DNA of 6,430 bases from assembly GCA_015486505.1 (NCBI GenBank), contig WFRP01000259.1, forward strand, positions 1 to 6,430. Reading direction: 5' to 3'. Under the pieces are notes generated by a model that was given only the letters and a program-made list of their open reading frames with translations, made no database searches and had not been told where the DNA came from. The position numbers were made by a program, and so were the translations under genes. This document shows, one piece after another, positions 1-6,168 of this stretch (its first letter is position 1; the number at the start of each line of letters is the position of its first letter). This DNA comes from Pseudomonadota bacterium (lineage in GTDB: Bacteria; Desulfobacterota; Anaeroferrophillalia; Anaeroferrophillales; Tharpellaceae).

Positions 1-1
1 A

Positions 2-664
2 CTAATAATTCGGCGGGGGCGGTATGACTGCGGCAGAGTCCGGCGGGCGGTGTTTGAAATAGCCTTCCCAGGTATCGATATCGCGGCGGCCGATCGATTT
101 TTCAACCTCAATTTTTCGGGCTTTAGGAAACTCTTTCTCGATGAATGGCCGGATACCACTTTCACCACTAAGGGATAAAATTTTACCGATATGGGCCGGA
201 CGAATCAGGTAGGGATGAGCCGGGCGCCCCGCCTCGACGGCAATCAGCGGGTGTGGGTCAGCCGGTGAAATTGTTTTTACAAAGCGGTTCAGCGTTGCAG
301 TTGTGATAAAAGGCATATCGCCCAGCAGAACTATAATTCCATCAATCTTTTTATTGCCGGTACCGTTTTTTATCCGGTTATTTATCTCAATCAGACCGAT
401 TTTTATTGAACTGAACATCCCCACCTGCCAATCACGGTTGCGAATGACGTTAACCGGCCGCAGAGCTGTTTGCAGACTGCCGCTAATCTCAGAAAACCAG
501 GCTCCCAAAACAACATTGACGGAAGTAATCCCCGGCGCGGCCCGCGCTTTGCCGATGACAGAGCTCAGAATCGTCTGCTCGCGGCCCCAGGGCAAAAGTT
601 GTTTCGGCCGGCCAAAACGCCGGGCTTCCCCCGCCGCCAGAATCAAGGCTGCAATATTCATCAT
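2..664 (-). CDS. MobA/MocA-like molybdenum cofactor nucleotidyltransferase
   Basis: A complete 220-residue protein of the MobA-like NTP transferase fold. Enzymes of this family transfer CMP or GMP from CTP or GTP to molybdopterin-Mo in the cytoplasm, making the dinucleotide form of the cofactor. The N-terminus carries the nucleotide-binding signature LAAG-x5-G-x2-KQLLPW (residues 9-26). The metal-binding GDMP motif lies at 115-118, and the later family pattern GRPAHPYLI is at 146-154. The segment RRDIDTWEGYF near 193-203 matches the 'DIDTPEDY'-type end of MocA proteins. A proline-rich tail (HRPPDS...PPPPNY) follows. Length is normal for the family. Two adjacent Met codons (664 and 661) could start it; the second, giving MNIAALILAAG, fits the family better. 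It is transcribed away from the tRNA/SRP/dnaX block, and its downstream context lies outside the window. Cytidylyl versus guanylyl specificity cannot be decided here; MocA-like is my preference from the DIDT region. Confidence 0.85.
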   Translation of the reverse strand: MMNIAALILAAGEARRFGRPKQLLPWGREQTILSSVIGKARAAPGITSVNVVLGAWFSEISGSLQTALRPVNVIRNRDWQVGMFSSIKIGLIEINNRIKNGTGNKKIDGIIVLLGDMPFITTATLNRFVKTISPADPHPLIAVEAGRPAHPYLIRPAHIGKILSLSGESGIRPFIEKEFPKARKIEVEKSIGRRDIDTWEGYFKHRPPDSAAVIPPPPNY

Positions 665-670
665 CTCTCG

Positions 671-699
671 ATAATAGTAAGGGCCGCGTAAAAAAACAA
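671..699 (-). promoter_or_regulatory. Possible sigma70-type promoter of the MocA-like gene
   Basis: Read on the minus strand, TTGTTT (699-694) and TATTAT (676-671) are separated by exactly 17 bp. The -10 box ends only 7 bp before the first possible start codon at 664. If it is used, the mRNA would be leaderless or have a leader of a few bases. The only purine-rich tract before the start, GAGAG, directly abuts the first ATG and is a poor ribosome binding site at that spacing. The match is modest and based on consensus alone. Confidence 0.3.
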
Positions 700-787
700 G
701 TCATTAATAATTTTGAGTTCATAAACAAGCATTTTATCGCATCTAATGCGGGGACAATCTCCGTAACCCAATTGGGCCTTTTCAGCC

Positions 788-888
788 CGCACCCCAGGGG
801 CAATGCGCTGGTCGCACCCCAAAAGCACTTCCGTTGGGCGCACCCCAAAGGCAATCCGCTGGTCGCACCTCAAGGGCAATCCGCTGGG
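788..888. repeat. Degenerate 25-bp tandem repeat, four copies
   Basis: Four consecutive units begin at 788, 813, 839 and 864, each starting CGCACC and running to a CGCTGG-type end. Unit lengths are 25, 26, 25 and 25 bp. Units 3 and 4 differ at three positions; unit 2 is the most diverged. A truncated fifth start (CGCAGGCGAAGC) follows at 889. The period is not a multiple of three, so the repeats would not preserve a peptide in any frame. That argues the small open frames across it are not genes. I recall similar GC-rich repeat blocks from other Desulfobacterota intergenic regions but cannot verify it. The rest of the gap (665-785 and 901-977) is AT-richer and shows nothing I can name apart from the promoters listed separately. 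Confidence 0.8.
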
Positions 889-977
889 CGCAGGCGAAGC
901 AAAATTTACTACTGCCCTCAGTAATTTAACCATCAATCACAACAAGCCGAATATTTACGGAGATTTTGCAATAAATC

Positions 978-1006
978 TTGACATAAGCCGGTTTTTTTGC
1001 TAGTCG
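978..1006 (+). promoter_or_regulatory. Sigma70-type promoter for tRNA-Ser and SRP RNA
   Basis: A perfect -35 box TTGACA (978-983) is followed after 17 bp by TAGTCG (1001-1006). The -10 itself is weak, but TG at 998-999 gives it an extended -10 arrangement. Transcription would start near 1013, about 13 nt before the mature 5' end of the tRNA, which suits a stable RNA precursor. No other convincing promoter is visible before the SRP RNA, so this one probably drives both RNAs. Confidence 0.6.
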
Positions 1007-1025
1007 GAGCGTTTCCTGAAAGTCT

Positions 1026-1115
1026 GGAGAGATGACCGAGAGGCTGAAGGTGCACGCCTGGAAAGCGTGTGTGCGGGAAACCGTACCGAGGGTTCGAACC
1101 CCTCTCTCTCCGCCA
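1026..1115 (+). tRNA. tRNA-Ser (anticodon GGA), with encoded CCA
   Basis: A full class II (long variable arm) tRNA cloverleaf can be drawn. The acceptor stem is GGAGAGA (1026-1032) with TCTCTCC (1105-1111). The anticodon stem is CACGC/GCGTG (1053-1057/1065-1069) around loop CTGGAAA, giving anticodon GGA (1060-1062), which reads serine codons UCC and UCU. The variable arm is GTGCGG-GAAA-CCGTAC (1071-1086). The T arm is GAGGG-TTCGAAC-CCCTC (1088-1104). The discriminator base is G (1112) and CCA is encoded at 1113-1115. The long variable arm and discriminator G are expected serine identity features. It lies 16 bp before the SRP RNA helix and is probably co-transcribed with it. Confidence 0.97.
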
Positions 1116-1131
1116 TTTTATAGCAGATGTC

Positions 1132-1264
1132 GTTATCCCCATGGGTGATAACCAGGTCCTGTGCAACGGCGACGGTGTGAACCCCGTCAGATCCGGAAGG
1201 AAGCAGCGGCAGCACCGCTCTCCGTGTGCCGCAGGGTAGCCTGGTTATCTCTCATGGGGATAAC
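1132..1264 (+). ncRNA. ffs: Signal recognition particle RNA, small bacterial (4.5S) type
   Basis: This RNA is the scaffold of the signal recognition particle. It binds Ffh and helps dock ribosomes making membrane proteins at FtsY. The signature Ffh-binding hairpin is clear: CAGATCC closing a GGAA tetraloop (1195-1198), followed by GGAAGCAGC on the 3' side. The termini form a long helix: GTTATCCCCATG (1132-1143) is perfectly complementary to 1253-1264. Inside it, GATAACCAGG (1147-1156) pairs with CCTGGTTATC (1240-1249). The whole 133-nt region therefore folds into one rod without an Alu-like domain, as in most Gram-negatives. Mature ends may lie a few bases inside the helix. There is no T-run after the helix, so termination is unclear. 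The position between tRNA-Ser and dnaX is a familiar arrangement in proteobacteria. Confidence 0.93.
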
Positions 1265-1265
1265 T

Positions 1266-1317
1266 GTTTGCAGGGTGAAGTTTGAAGTGTGAAGTGTGAA
1301 GTTTGCAGGGTGAAGTT
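1266..1317. repeat. 17-bp direct repeat embedded in a GTGAAGT-rich tract
   Basis: GTTTGCAGGGTGAAGTT occurs identically at 1266-1282 and 1301-1317, a 35-bp period. The interval between is filled with GAAGTGT-type heptamers, so the tract reads as nested simple repeats. It fills the spacer between the SRP RNA and dnaX. It could have expanded by slippage; no protein or RNA product is suggested. Confidence 0.75.
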
Positions 1318-1388
1318 CGAAGGATAAAGGTGACGTTGGGTGGGTGAGGCTCGCTGCATTAATTTAATACGGTTGTCGGGTTTTATTT

Positions 1389-3524
1389 ATGACTGAGGCG
1401 TATCAGGTTCTGGCGCGGAAATGGCGGCCGCAGCTTTTTCGTGAGCTGGCGGGGTTGGAGCATATTACCCGCACCTTGATGAACGCGATTCGGCTTAACC
1501 GTATCGGTCATGCTTTTCTCTTCACCGGCTCGCGCGGAGTCGGCAAGACTTCAGCGGCACGGATTTTTGCCAAAGCCTTGAACTGCAAAACCGGGCCGGC
1601 GGAAGAGCCCTGCAACCGTTGTGAAAACTGTGTCGCGATTACGGCCGGCAGCGCGGCGGATGTGATTGAGATTGACGGGGCTTCCAATCGCGGGATTGAC
1701 GAAATTCGGCTTTTGCGGGAAAATGTCACCTATCTGCCGCAGAATTCTCCTTATAAAATCTATATAATAGATGAAGTCCACATGTTGACAACCGAGGCCT
1801 TTAACGCCTTGTTGAAAACTCTGGAAGAGCCGCCGGCCCATGTCAAATTCATCATGGCGACCACCGATGTCCACAAGATGCCGATGACGATTCTCTCCCG
1901 CTGTCAGCGTTTCGATTTCGGGCGTCTGACCGAGGCGGTAATCGCGGCAACCCTAAAGGAAATCGGTTGTCGGGAGAAACTTGAATTTGCCACCGGGGCT
2001 GCCGAACTGCTGGCCCGTGAAGCGCAGGGGAGTATGCGGGACGCTTTAAGCCTGCTCGATCAGGCGCGCTCGTACGCGGGCGAAACTATTTCGGTGGCTG
2101 ATTTACGTCAGGCTTTGGGCTTGATTGAGTCTAAGCACTGTTTTGCGCTGCTTGAAAATATTGTCGGTGGTGAAGTCGGGGGCGCGGTAAGTCAGGTTGC
2201 CGATCTGGAGCAGGCCGGCATCGACCTGAAACGCTTCAGCGAGGAATTTCTTTTTTATTTAAGAGACGCGCTTTTTCTTAAACTTTCCCCGAAACTGAAA
2301 AGTCTGCTCGGGGTCGGCAGCGATGAAATAAAATTGCTGCTCCCCTTGGTATCTGAATGCAATCTGCCTTACTGGCAGCAGCTTTTCGCGCTTTGGCAGC
2401 AGCATCATGGTCAGATTAAAATGTCGCAGACCCCGCGTCTGGCCCTGGAGATGGCCCTGGTCGAGCTCGGTATGGCCCGCGATCTGGAGCCGGTAGCCGA
2501 GCTTGTCGGACGTATAGACAGGTTTCTGGAAACGGGAGTGGTCCCAGTAGCGCAGAAGTCGGCTGAGAGAACCCGGCGGCCGGTAAAATCCCGGGAGTCC
2601 GTTGAAAACATTGAAGAATCAGTCGCGGTGACGGTTTCTGAAAACCGGGTTGCGGTGACAAATCAAGCCGCGACAGCGACACCGGTTGCGAAGGTAACCC
2701 CGGAGCCGACTCCGGCACCGGGTCGGAGCGCCGGGTCCGGAACTCGGAAGCAAAGCGCGGTCGCGCTTTTGCCGAGCGATTCAGCTTCAGCGCCGTCTTC
2801 ATCATCGGCCGGAAAGTTGTCGCCGCCGGATGCCGGAAATATGGAAATGCCGCCGGCCCCGCCGGCGCCGCCGGATGAGTTTACGCCCGGCGCGACAAAT
2901 TACGCAAGTTCGCTGCCGCCTGAGGTGGATACGAAAGCTGATTGGATTGCCGCCGTGCCGGAATCAGCTTCGCTGTCGCCGGACCCGGAAAAAGTCGCCG
3001 CCGGAAAAGAGGAAGTTGTTCCGGCGCCCGCCGCGGCCGCCGGCCCCGAATTAAAGGCAGTACCCGGCGCCGATTCAGGGTCAAAGCTACCGGCCGAAGC
3101 GAGTGCCGCGGCCGCAATCAGCAGAGCCGACTGGATGCGGTTTGTGGCGCAATTAGCCAATGAAAATGCCCGTTTAGGCTCGATGCTGCAGGATTCTGAA
3201 ATCCATTCGGCGGCCGCCGGAACCTTGCAGTTGGCGGTGGTTGCCCACGCTTTGATCGTGCTTGATAATGATTCGGCAAAAGCCGACATCATCACTGCCT
3301 GGAACCGTTTTCAAGGTTCGGAAAAGGTGAAAAAAATTGCGTTGCGCTCGCTTGCGGCGGCCGCGGCCGGAACGCCGCTGCCGCAAACCGGAATCGCGGC
3401 CCCGGACAAGGCCGCGCCCAGCCGGGCCCGGCCGGGCAAGGAGGAGATTTTCAACGATCCTTCAGTCCGGTTTATAAGTGAGCGTTTTGGTGGTCGAGTA
3501 ACCGAAATAAGAAAAAAAAGTTAA
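1389..3524 (+). CDS. dnaX: DNA polymerase III subunit gamma/tau (clamp loader ATPase)
   Basis: A 711-residue DnaX, the AAA+ motor that loads the beta sliding clamp in the replisome. The N-terminus YQVLARKWRP (5-14) is the classic DnaX start and supports the ATG at 1389, although no good Shine-Dalgarno precedes it. Walker A is GSRGVGKT (47-54). A four-cysteine zinc module is at C66, C75, C78 and C81. Walker B is IIDEVH (126-131). Sensor 1 is at ATTD (157-160), the SRC arginine-finger motif at 170-172, and sensor 2 in GSMRDA (214-219). Domain III runs to about 385. A low-complexity Ala/Pro/Ser linker of about 185 residues (390-575) follows. The C-terminal domain (about 577-711) ends in a conserved-looking FGGRVTEI stretch and should hold the tau contacts. 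It is longer than the 643-residue E. coli protein, mainly through the linker. No clear slippery site lies near the ATPase-linker junction, so a shorter gamma form is not evident. It ends 15 bp before ybaB, with which it forms an operon. Confidence 0.97.
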   Translation: MTEAYQVLARKWRPQLFRELAGLEHITRTLMNAIRLNRIGHAFLFTGSRGVGKTSAARIFAKALNCKTGPAEEPCNRCENCVAITAGSAADVIEIDGASNRGIDEIRLLRENVTYLPQNSPYKIYIIDEVHMLTTEAFNALLKTLEEPPAHVKFIMATTDVHKMPMTILSRCQRFDFGRLTEAVIAATLKEIGCREKLEFATGAAELLAREAQGSMRDALSLLDQARSYAGETISVADLRQALGLIESKHCFALLENIVGGEVGGAVSQVADLEQAGIDLKRFSEEFLFYLRDALFLKLSPKLKSLLGVGSDEIKLLLPLVSECNLPYWQQLFALWQQHHGQIKMSQTPRLALEMALVELGMARDLEPVAELVGRIDRFLETGVVPVAQKSAERTRRPVKSRESVENIEESVAVTVSENRVAVTNQAATATPVAKVTPEPTPAPGRSAGSGTRKQSAVALLPSDSASAPSSSSAGKLSPPDAGNMEMPPAPPAPPDEFTPGATNYASSLPPEVDTKADWIAAVPESASLSPDPEKVAAGKEEVVPAPAAAAGPELKAVPGADSGSKLPAEASAAAAISRADWMRFVAQLANENARLGSMLQDSEIHSAAAGTLQLAVVAHALIVLDNDSAKADIITAWNRFQGSEKVKKIALRSLAAAAAGTPLPQTGIAAPDKAAPSRARPGKEEIFNDPSVRFISERFGGRVTEIRKKS

Positions 3525-3539
3525 AGGAGAGAAAATATC

Positions 3540-3851
3540 ATGGCTAAAGGTATGGGAAATTTGATGAAACAGGCCCAGCAGATGCAGGCCAAAATGGCGA
3601 AAATACAGGAAGATGTCGGCAAACGGACGGTGGAAGCCACGGCCGGCGGTGGTATGGTCAAAGTTGTGGTTACCGGTAAGCAGGAGGTTCTATCCATCGA
3701 TATTGAACCGGAAGTTGTTGACCCTGATGATATCGAAATGCTGCAGGATCTGATTCTGGCGGCCGTAAATCAGGCCTTGCGCGAGTCGCAGGCGATGATG
3801 ACCGATGAGATGAGCAAGTTGACCGGCGGTTTGAAGATCCCGGGAATGTAA
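3540..3851 (+). CDS. ybaB: YbaB/EbfC family nucleoid-associated DNA-binding protein
   Basis: A 103-residue protein, normal for the family. The N-terminus MAKGMGNLMKQAQQMQAKMAKIQEDV is the typical Met/Gln-rich first helix (about 1-27). It is followed by the GGGMVKVVVTGKQEVLSIDIEPEVV strand region (36-61). The last part is the helix with NQALRESQAMM and a GLKIPGM tail. Family members form dimers shaped like tweezers and bind DNA as minor nucleoid proteins. A strong ribosome binding site, AGGAGA (3525-3530), lies 9 nt before the ATG. The gene follows dnaX by 15 bp, the usual partner. The recombination gene recR, often third in this operon, is absent. Nine bases after the stop codon begins the palindromic element at 3861. 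Confidence 0.96.
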   Translation: MAKGMGNLMKQAQQMQAKMAKIQEDVGKRTVEATAGGGMVKVVVTGKQEVLSIDIEPEVVDPDDIEMLQDLILAAVNQALRESQAMMTDEMSKLTGGLKIPGM

Positions 3852-3852
3852 A

Positions 3853-3999
3853 GAAAATAGGTAACTATTCAGCCAAATTTTACCCCCCACCTTCTGGAGG
3901 AGGCGGGCGCAGCGGGCGTAAGGAAAAACAGAAATCTTAACGCCTGGCGGAGAAAAACCGCGCCCGACCCCGGATTCGGTTGAATAGTTACGAAAATAG
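3853..3999. repeat. Identical 8-bp flanking repeats (putative target-site duplication)
   Basis: GAAAATAG occurs at 3853-3860 and again at 3992-3999. Each copy directly touches the outer end of one terminal inverted repeat of the 131-bp element. This is the layout expected of an 8-bp target duplication. The right copy also belongs to a 12-bp tandem repeat, so an older tandem array is a competing explanation. Confidence 0.65.
3861..3991. mobile_element. 131-bp miniature inverted-repeat element, IS66-like ends
   Basis: The ends are perfect 11-bp inverted repeats, GTAACTATTCA (3861-3871) and TGAATAGTTAC (3981-3991). The similarity continues inward imperfectly (AgCCaAAt against the complement AaCCgAAt). 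Inside are nested arms: CGGGCGC (3904-3910) with GCGCCCG (3960-3966), and GGCGT (3915-3919) with ACGCC (3940-3944), the latter extended by AAG/CTT with a bulge. No open frame of note is inside, so it would depend on a transposase elsewhere. Ends beginning GTAA together with an 8-bp duplication fit the IS66 family as I remember it. Removing the element plus one octamer would leave about 52 bp between ybaB and argD. In RNA, the GC-rich fold could attenuate read-through from dnaX-ybaB into the arg genes. Confidence 0.65.
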
Positions 4000-4018
4000 T
4001 TACAAAAATAGTTACGAT
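3983..4018. repeat. 12-bp tandem repeat, three copies of AATAGTTAC core
   Basis: AATAGTTAC recurs at 3983-3991, 3995-4003 and 4007-4015 with exact 12-bp spacing and A-rich linkers. The first copy is the outer part of the right terminal repeat of the adjacent element. The tract lies 25 to 60 bp upstream of argD. It may be slippage-derived or a set of helically near-phased binding sites; no known operator is recognised. Confidence 0.8.
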
Positions 4019-4042
4019 AAAAACACATTGAAAGGGTTGAAA

Positions 4043-5236
4043 ATGAATTCTGCAGAGATTTTTGCTTTAAGCGACAGCTATATCGCCGCGACCTATAACC
4101 GTTTCCCTTTGGCTTTGGTTAAAGGCGCCGGGGTTAAGGTCTGGGATGCTGACGGCAATGAGTATCTTGACGCCCTTGCCGGAATCGCGGTTTGCAACCT
4201 CGGCCATTGTCATCCCCGGGTGACGGCGGCAATCAGTGAGCAGGCCTGCCGGTTGCTGCATGTTTCAAACCTCTATCACATCGAGCCCCAGGCCCGGCTG
4301 GCGGAAATTCTTTGCCGATTATCCTTTGCCGACAAGGTTTTTTTCTGTAACTCCGGGGCCGAGGCGAATGAGGCGGCGATTAAACTGGCCCGGCGTTACG
4401 GCGACGCGGTTTTAGGTGAGGGGCGGACGCGGATTATCACGATGCGGGATTCCTTCCACGGCCGGACGATGGCGACCCTGACCGCCACCGGCCAGCAGAA
4501 GGTAAAAACCGGTTACCAGCCCCTGCTCGAAGGTTTTGATTACGTTCCTTTCAATGATATTGCCGCGGTGGCGGCAGCGATTACGGATAAGACCTGCGCA
4601 GTGCTGGTTGAGCCGGTGCAGGGTGAAGGCGGCGTGATTCTGCCGGCGGCCGATTACCTTGAACGGCTGCGGCAGCTTTGTGACGAGCATAAAATTCTGC
4701 TTATTTTAGATGAGGTGCAGACCGGTATCGGCCGTACCGGAAAATTTTTCGCTTATCAGCACAGCTCGATTGTGCCCGATATCCTGACCTCCGCCAAAGC
4801 TTTAGGCAATGGTTTTCCGATCGGGGCGATGCTGGCAAGCGACCGGGTTCTGACGCATTTCGGCCCCGGCAGCCATGCTTCAACCTTTGGCGGCAATCCT
4901 TTGGCTTCAGCCGCGGCCCTGGCGACAATTGCGACTTTACGGGATGAGAAAATTGTTGAAAAAGTTGCGGAAAAAGGAGCTTTTCTGGTTGCCGGTTTAC
5001 GGAAACTGCAAACTGAATTTCCTGAGTTGATCAGCGCGGTGCGCGGTCTCGGTTTAATGATCGGGGTCGATCTTAAAACTCCGGTCGGCGAGATTGTCAA
5101 ATCCTGTCTGGAGCGCCGGCTGCTGGTGGGCTCTGCCGGAGCCAACACCCTGCGCCTGACGCCGCCGCTGATAATTAAAAAGACCGAGAGCGAAACCTTG
5201 CTGCGGATTTTATCTGAGGTGTTTAGCGATGTCTGA
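4043..5236 (+). CDS. argD: Acetylornithine aminotransferase
   Basis: A 397-residue class III PLP-dependent aminotransferase. It converts N-acetylglutamate semialdehyde to N-acetylornithine with glutamate as amino donor, in cytoplasmic arginine synthesis. ArgD enzymes often also serve the succinyl-diaminopimelate step. Visible motifs are the PLP phosphate-binding NSGAEANE (103-110), FHGRT (138-142), EPVQGEGG (190-197), the cofactor-contacting Asp in LDEVQTG (D223), the Schiff-base lysine in SAKALGNG (K252) and TFGGNPL (281-287). The reading frame extends upstream to an ATG at 3980. However, those 21 codons merely translate the 12-bp repeat (NSYENSYKNSY). The ATG at 4043 has AAAGGG at 4031-4036 with 6-nt spacing and gives family-like length, so it is preferred. 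The gene overlaps argF by 8 bp, which favours ArgD over other ornithine-type aminotransferases. Confidence 0.95.
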   Translation: MNSAEIFALSDSYIAATYNRFPLALVKGAGVKVWDADGNEYLDALAGIAVCNLGHCHPRVTAAISEQACRLLHVSNLYHIEPQARLAEILCRLSFADKVFFCNSGAEANEAAIKLARRYGDAVLGEGRTRIITMRDSFHGRTMATLTATGQQKVKTGYQPLLEGFDYVPFNDIAAVAAAITDKTCAVLVEPVQGEGGVILPAADYLERLRQLCDEHKILLILDEVQTGIGRTGKFFAYQHSSIVPDILTSAKALGNGFPIGAMLASDRVLTHFGPGSHASTFGGNPLASAAALATIATLRDEKIVEKVAEKGAFLVAGLRKLQTEFPELISAVRGLGLMIGVDLKTPVGEIVKSCLERRLLVGSAGANTLRLTPPLIIKKTESETLLRILSEVFSDV

Positions 5237-6155
5237 AAAGCGGAAAAATTTTCTTGATCTGGCGCAATGGTCGCGTCAGAATCTGGACGAAGTTTTGGCT
5301 CTGGCGACGGAGCTTAAGGCCGATCCTGGGAAATTTTCCCAGAGCCTCGCCGGTAAAAGTCTGGCGATGATTTTTAAGAAATCATCAACCCGGACCCGGG
5401 TTTCGTTTGAAGTCGGAATGTTTCAACTCGGCGGGCAGGCGATTTTTATGAGTTCAGCCCATACCCAGGTCGGCCGCGGCGAACCGCTGGAAGATACGGC
5501 TAGGGTCCTGTCGCGCTATGTCAACGGCATTATGATCCGTACTTACGAACACGCTGAAGTTGAAATCCTGGCGCGCTACGCGACGGTGCCGGTGATCAAC
5601 GGCCTGACCGATTTTCTTCACCCCTGTCAGGTTTTAACCGATATTTTCACGATTAAAGAGCGCCTCGGTGAACTTCCCGCGGGGCTTAAGGTTGCCTATA
5701 TCGGCGATGGCAATAATATGGCCAACTCCTGGATCAATGCCGCGCTTCAGTTCGGACTTGATTTGAAAATCGCGGTTCCGTCAGGTTACGAGCCCGATGC
5801 CATTCTCCTGGAAAGGACGCGGCAGCAGGCGCGGCCCGGCGGCAAGGTTACGGTCGGCGATGATCCTTTGGCGGCGGCGCGGGCGGCTCAGGTTTTAAAT
5901 ACTGATGTCTGGGCGAGCATGGGCCAGGAAGAGGAAGCTGAATTCCGGCGGCAGGCCTTTGCCGGTTTTCAGATTAACGACGCCCTGCTCGAGGCGGCGG
6001 CCCCTGAGGCCCTGGTTTTACACTGTTTGCCGGCCCATCGCGGGGAGGAGATTACCGCCGAAGTCTTCGAACGCTTTCAGGATCTGATCTTCACCCAGGC
6101 TGAAAACCGCCTGCATGTGCAGAAAGCTCTGTTAGTAACTCTGTTGGCCGATTAA
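5229..6155 (+). CDS. argF: Ornithine carbamoyltransferase, anabolic
   Basis: A 308-residue enzyme of the aspartate/ornithine carbamoyltransferase family. It joins carbamoyl phosphate to ornithine to give citrulline in the cytoplasm. The carbamoyl-phosphate loop STRTR is at 53-57 and is followed by SFE. HPCQ lies at 131-134. The ornithine-binding segment is DVWASMGQE (226-234) and the catalytic HCLPAHRG is at 265-272, with Cys266. The SMG and HCLP motifs mark it as ornithine rather than aspartate carbamoyltransferase. Length is typical and no key residue is missing. Its ATG lies inside the end of argD (ATGTCTGA, 8-bp overlap), with GAGGTG (5216-5221) as ribosome binding site 7 nt upstream, so translation is probably coupled. 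No further arg gene follows within the window. Catabolic OTC is less likely given the argD partner. Confidence 0.96.
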   Translation: MSEKRKNFLDLAQWSRQNLDEVLALATELKADPGKFSQSLAGKSLAMIFKKSSTRTRVSFEVGMFQLGGQAIFMSSAHTQVGRGEPLEDTARVLSRYVNGIMIRTYEHAEVEILARYATVPVINGLTDFLHPCQVLTDIFTIKERLGELPAGLKVAYIGDGNNMANSWINAALQFGLDLKIAVPSGYEPDAILLERTRQQARPGGKVTVGDDPLAAARAAQVLNTDVWASMGQEEEAEFRRQAFAGFQINDALLEAAAPEALVLHCLPAHRGEEITAEVFERFQDLIFTQAENRLHVQKALLVTLLAD

Positions 6156-6168
6156 ATTTGATGGTGTC

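Noticed and set aside
788..888. CRISPR array.
   Set aside because: Units are contiguous and diverged with no spacers, and no cas gene is present.
661..1003. Open frames across the 25-bp repeats on both strands (minus 661-936 and 489-854, plus 803-1003).
   Set aside because: The repeat period of 25/26 bp does not keep frame, and 489-854 overlaps the real nucleotidyltransferase gene. They are by-products of the repeat.
933..1215. Minus-strand open frames over the tRNA-Ser and SRP RNA.
   Set aside because: Both lie antisense to well-formed structured RNAs and have no independent support. 'Protein' matches to antisense tRNA/SRP are common annotation errors.
3330..3336. A7 run (GTG AAA AAA ATT) in dnaX as a programmed frameshift for gamma.
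   Set aside because: It is at codon 648 of 711, far past the ATPase-linker junction, and not in the A AAA AAG frame used in E. coli. A slip here would only alter the last 60 residues.
2411..3386. Several minus-strand and alternate-frame open frames inside dnaX.
   Set aside because: They are shadows caused by the GC-rich Ala/Pro coding of the linker and carry no recognisable domain.
3981..3998. TGAAT at 3981 as an ArgR (ARG box) operator for argDF.
   Set aside because: Only one half-site matches; the symmetric ATTCA half is absent at the required spacing, and the sequence is better explained as a transposon terminal repeat.
3980..4042. Upstream ATG extending ArgD by 21 residues.
   Set aside because: The extension only translates the 12-bp tandem repeat and element end. 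The ATG at 4043 has a better ribosome binding site and family-like length.
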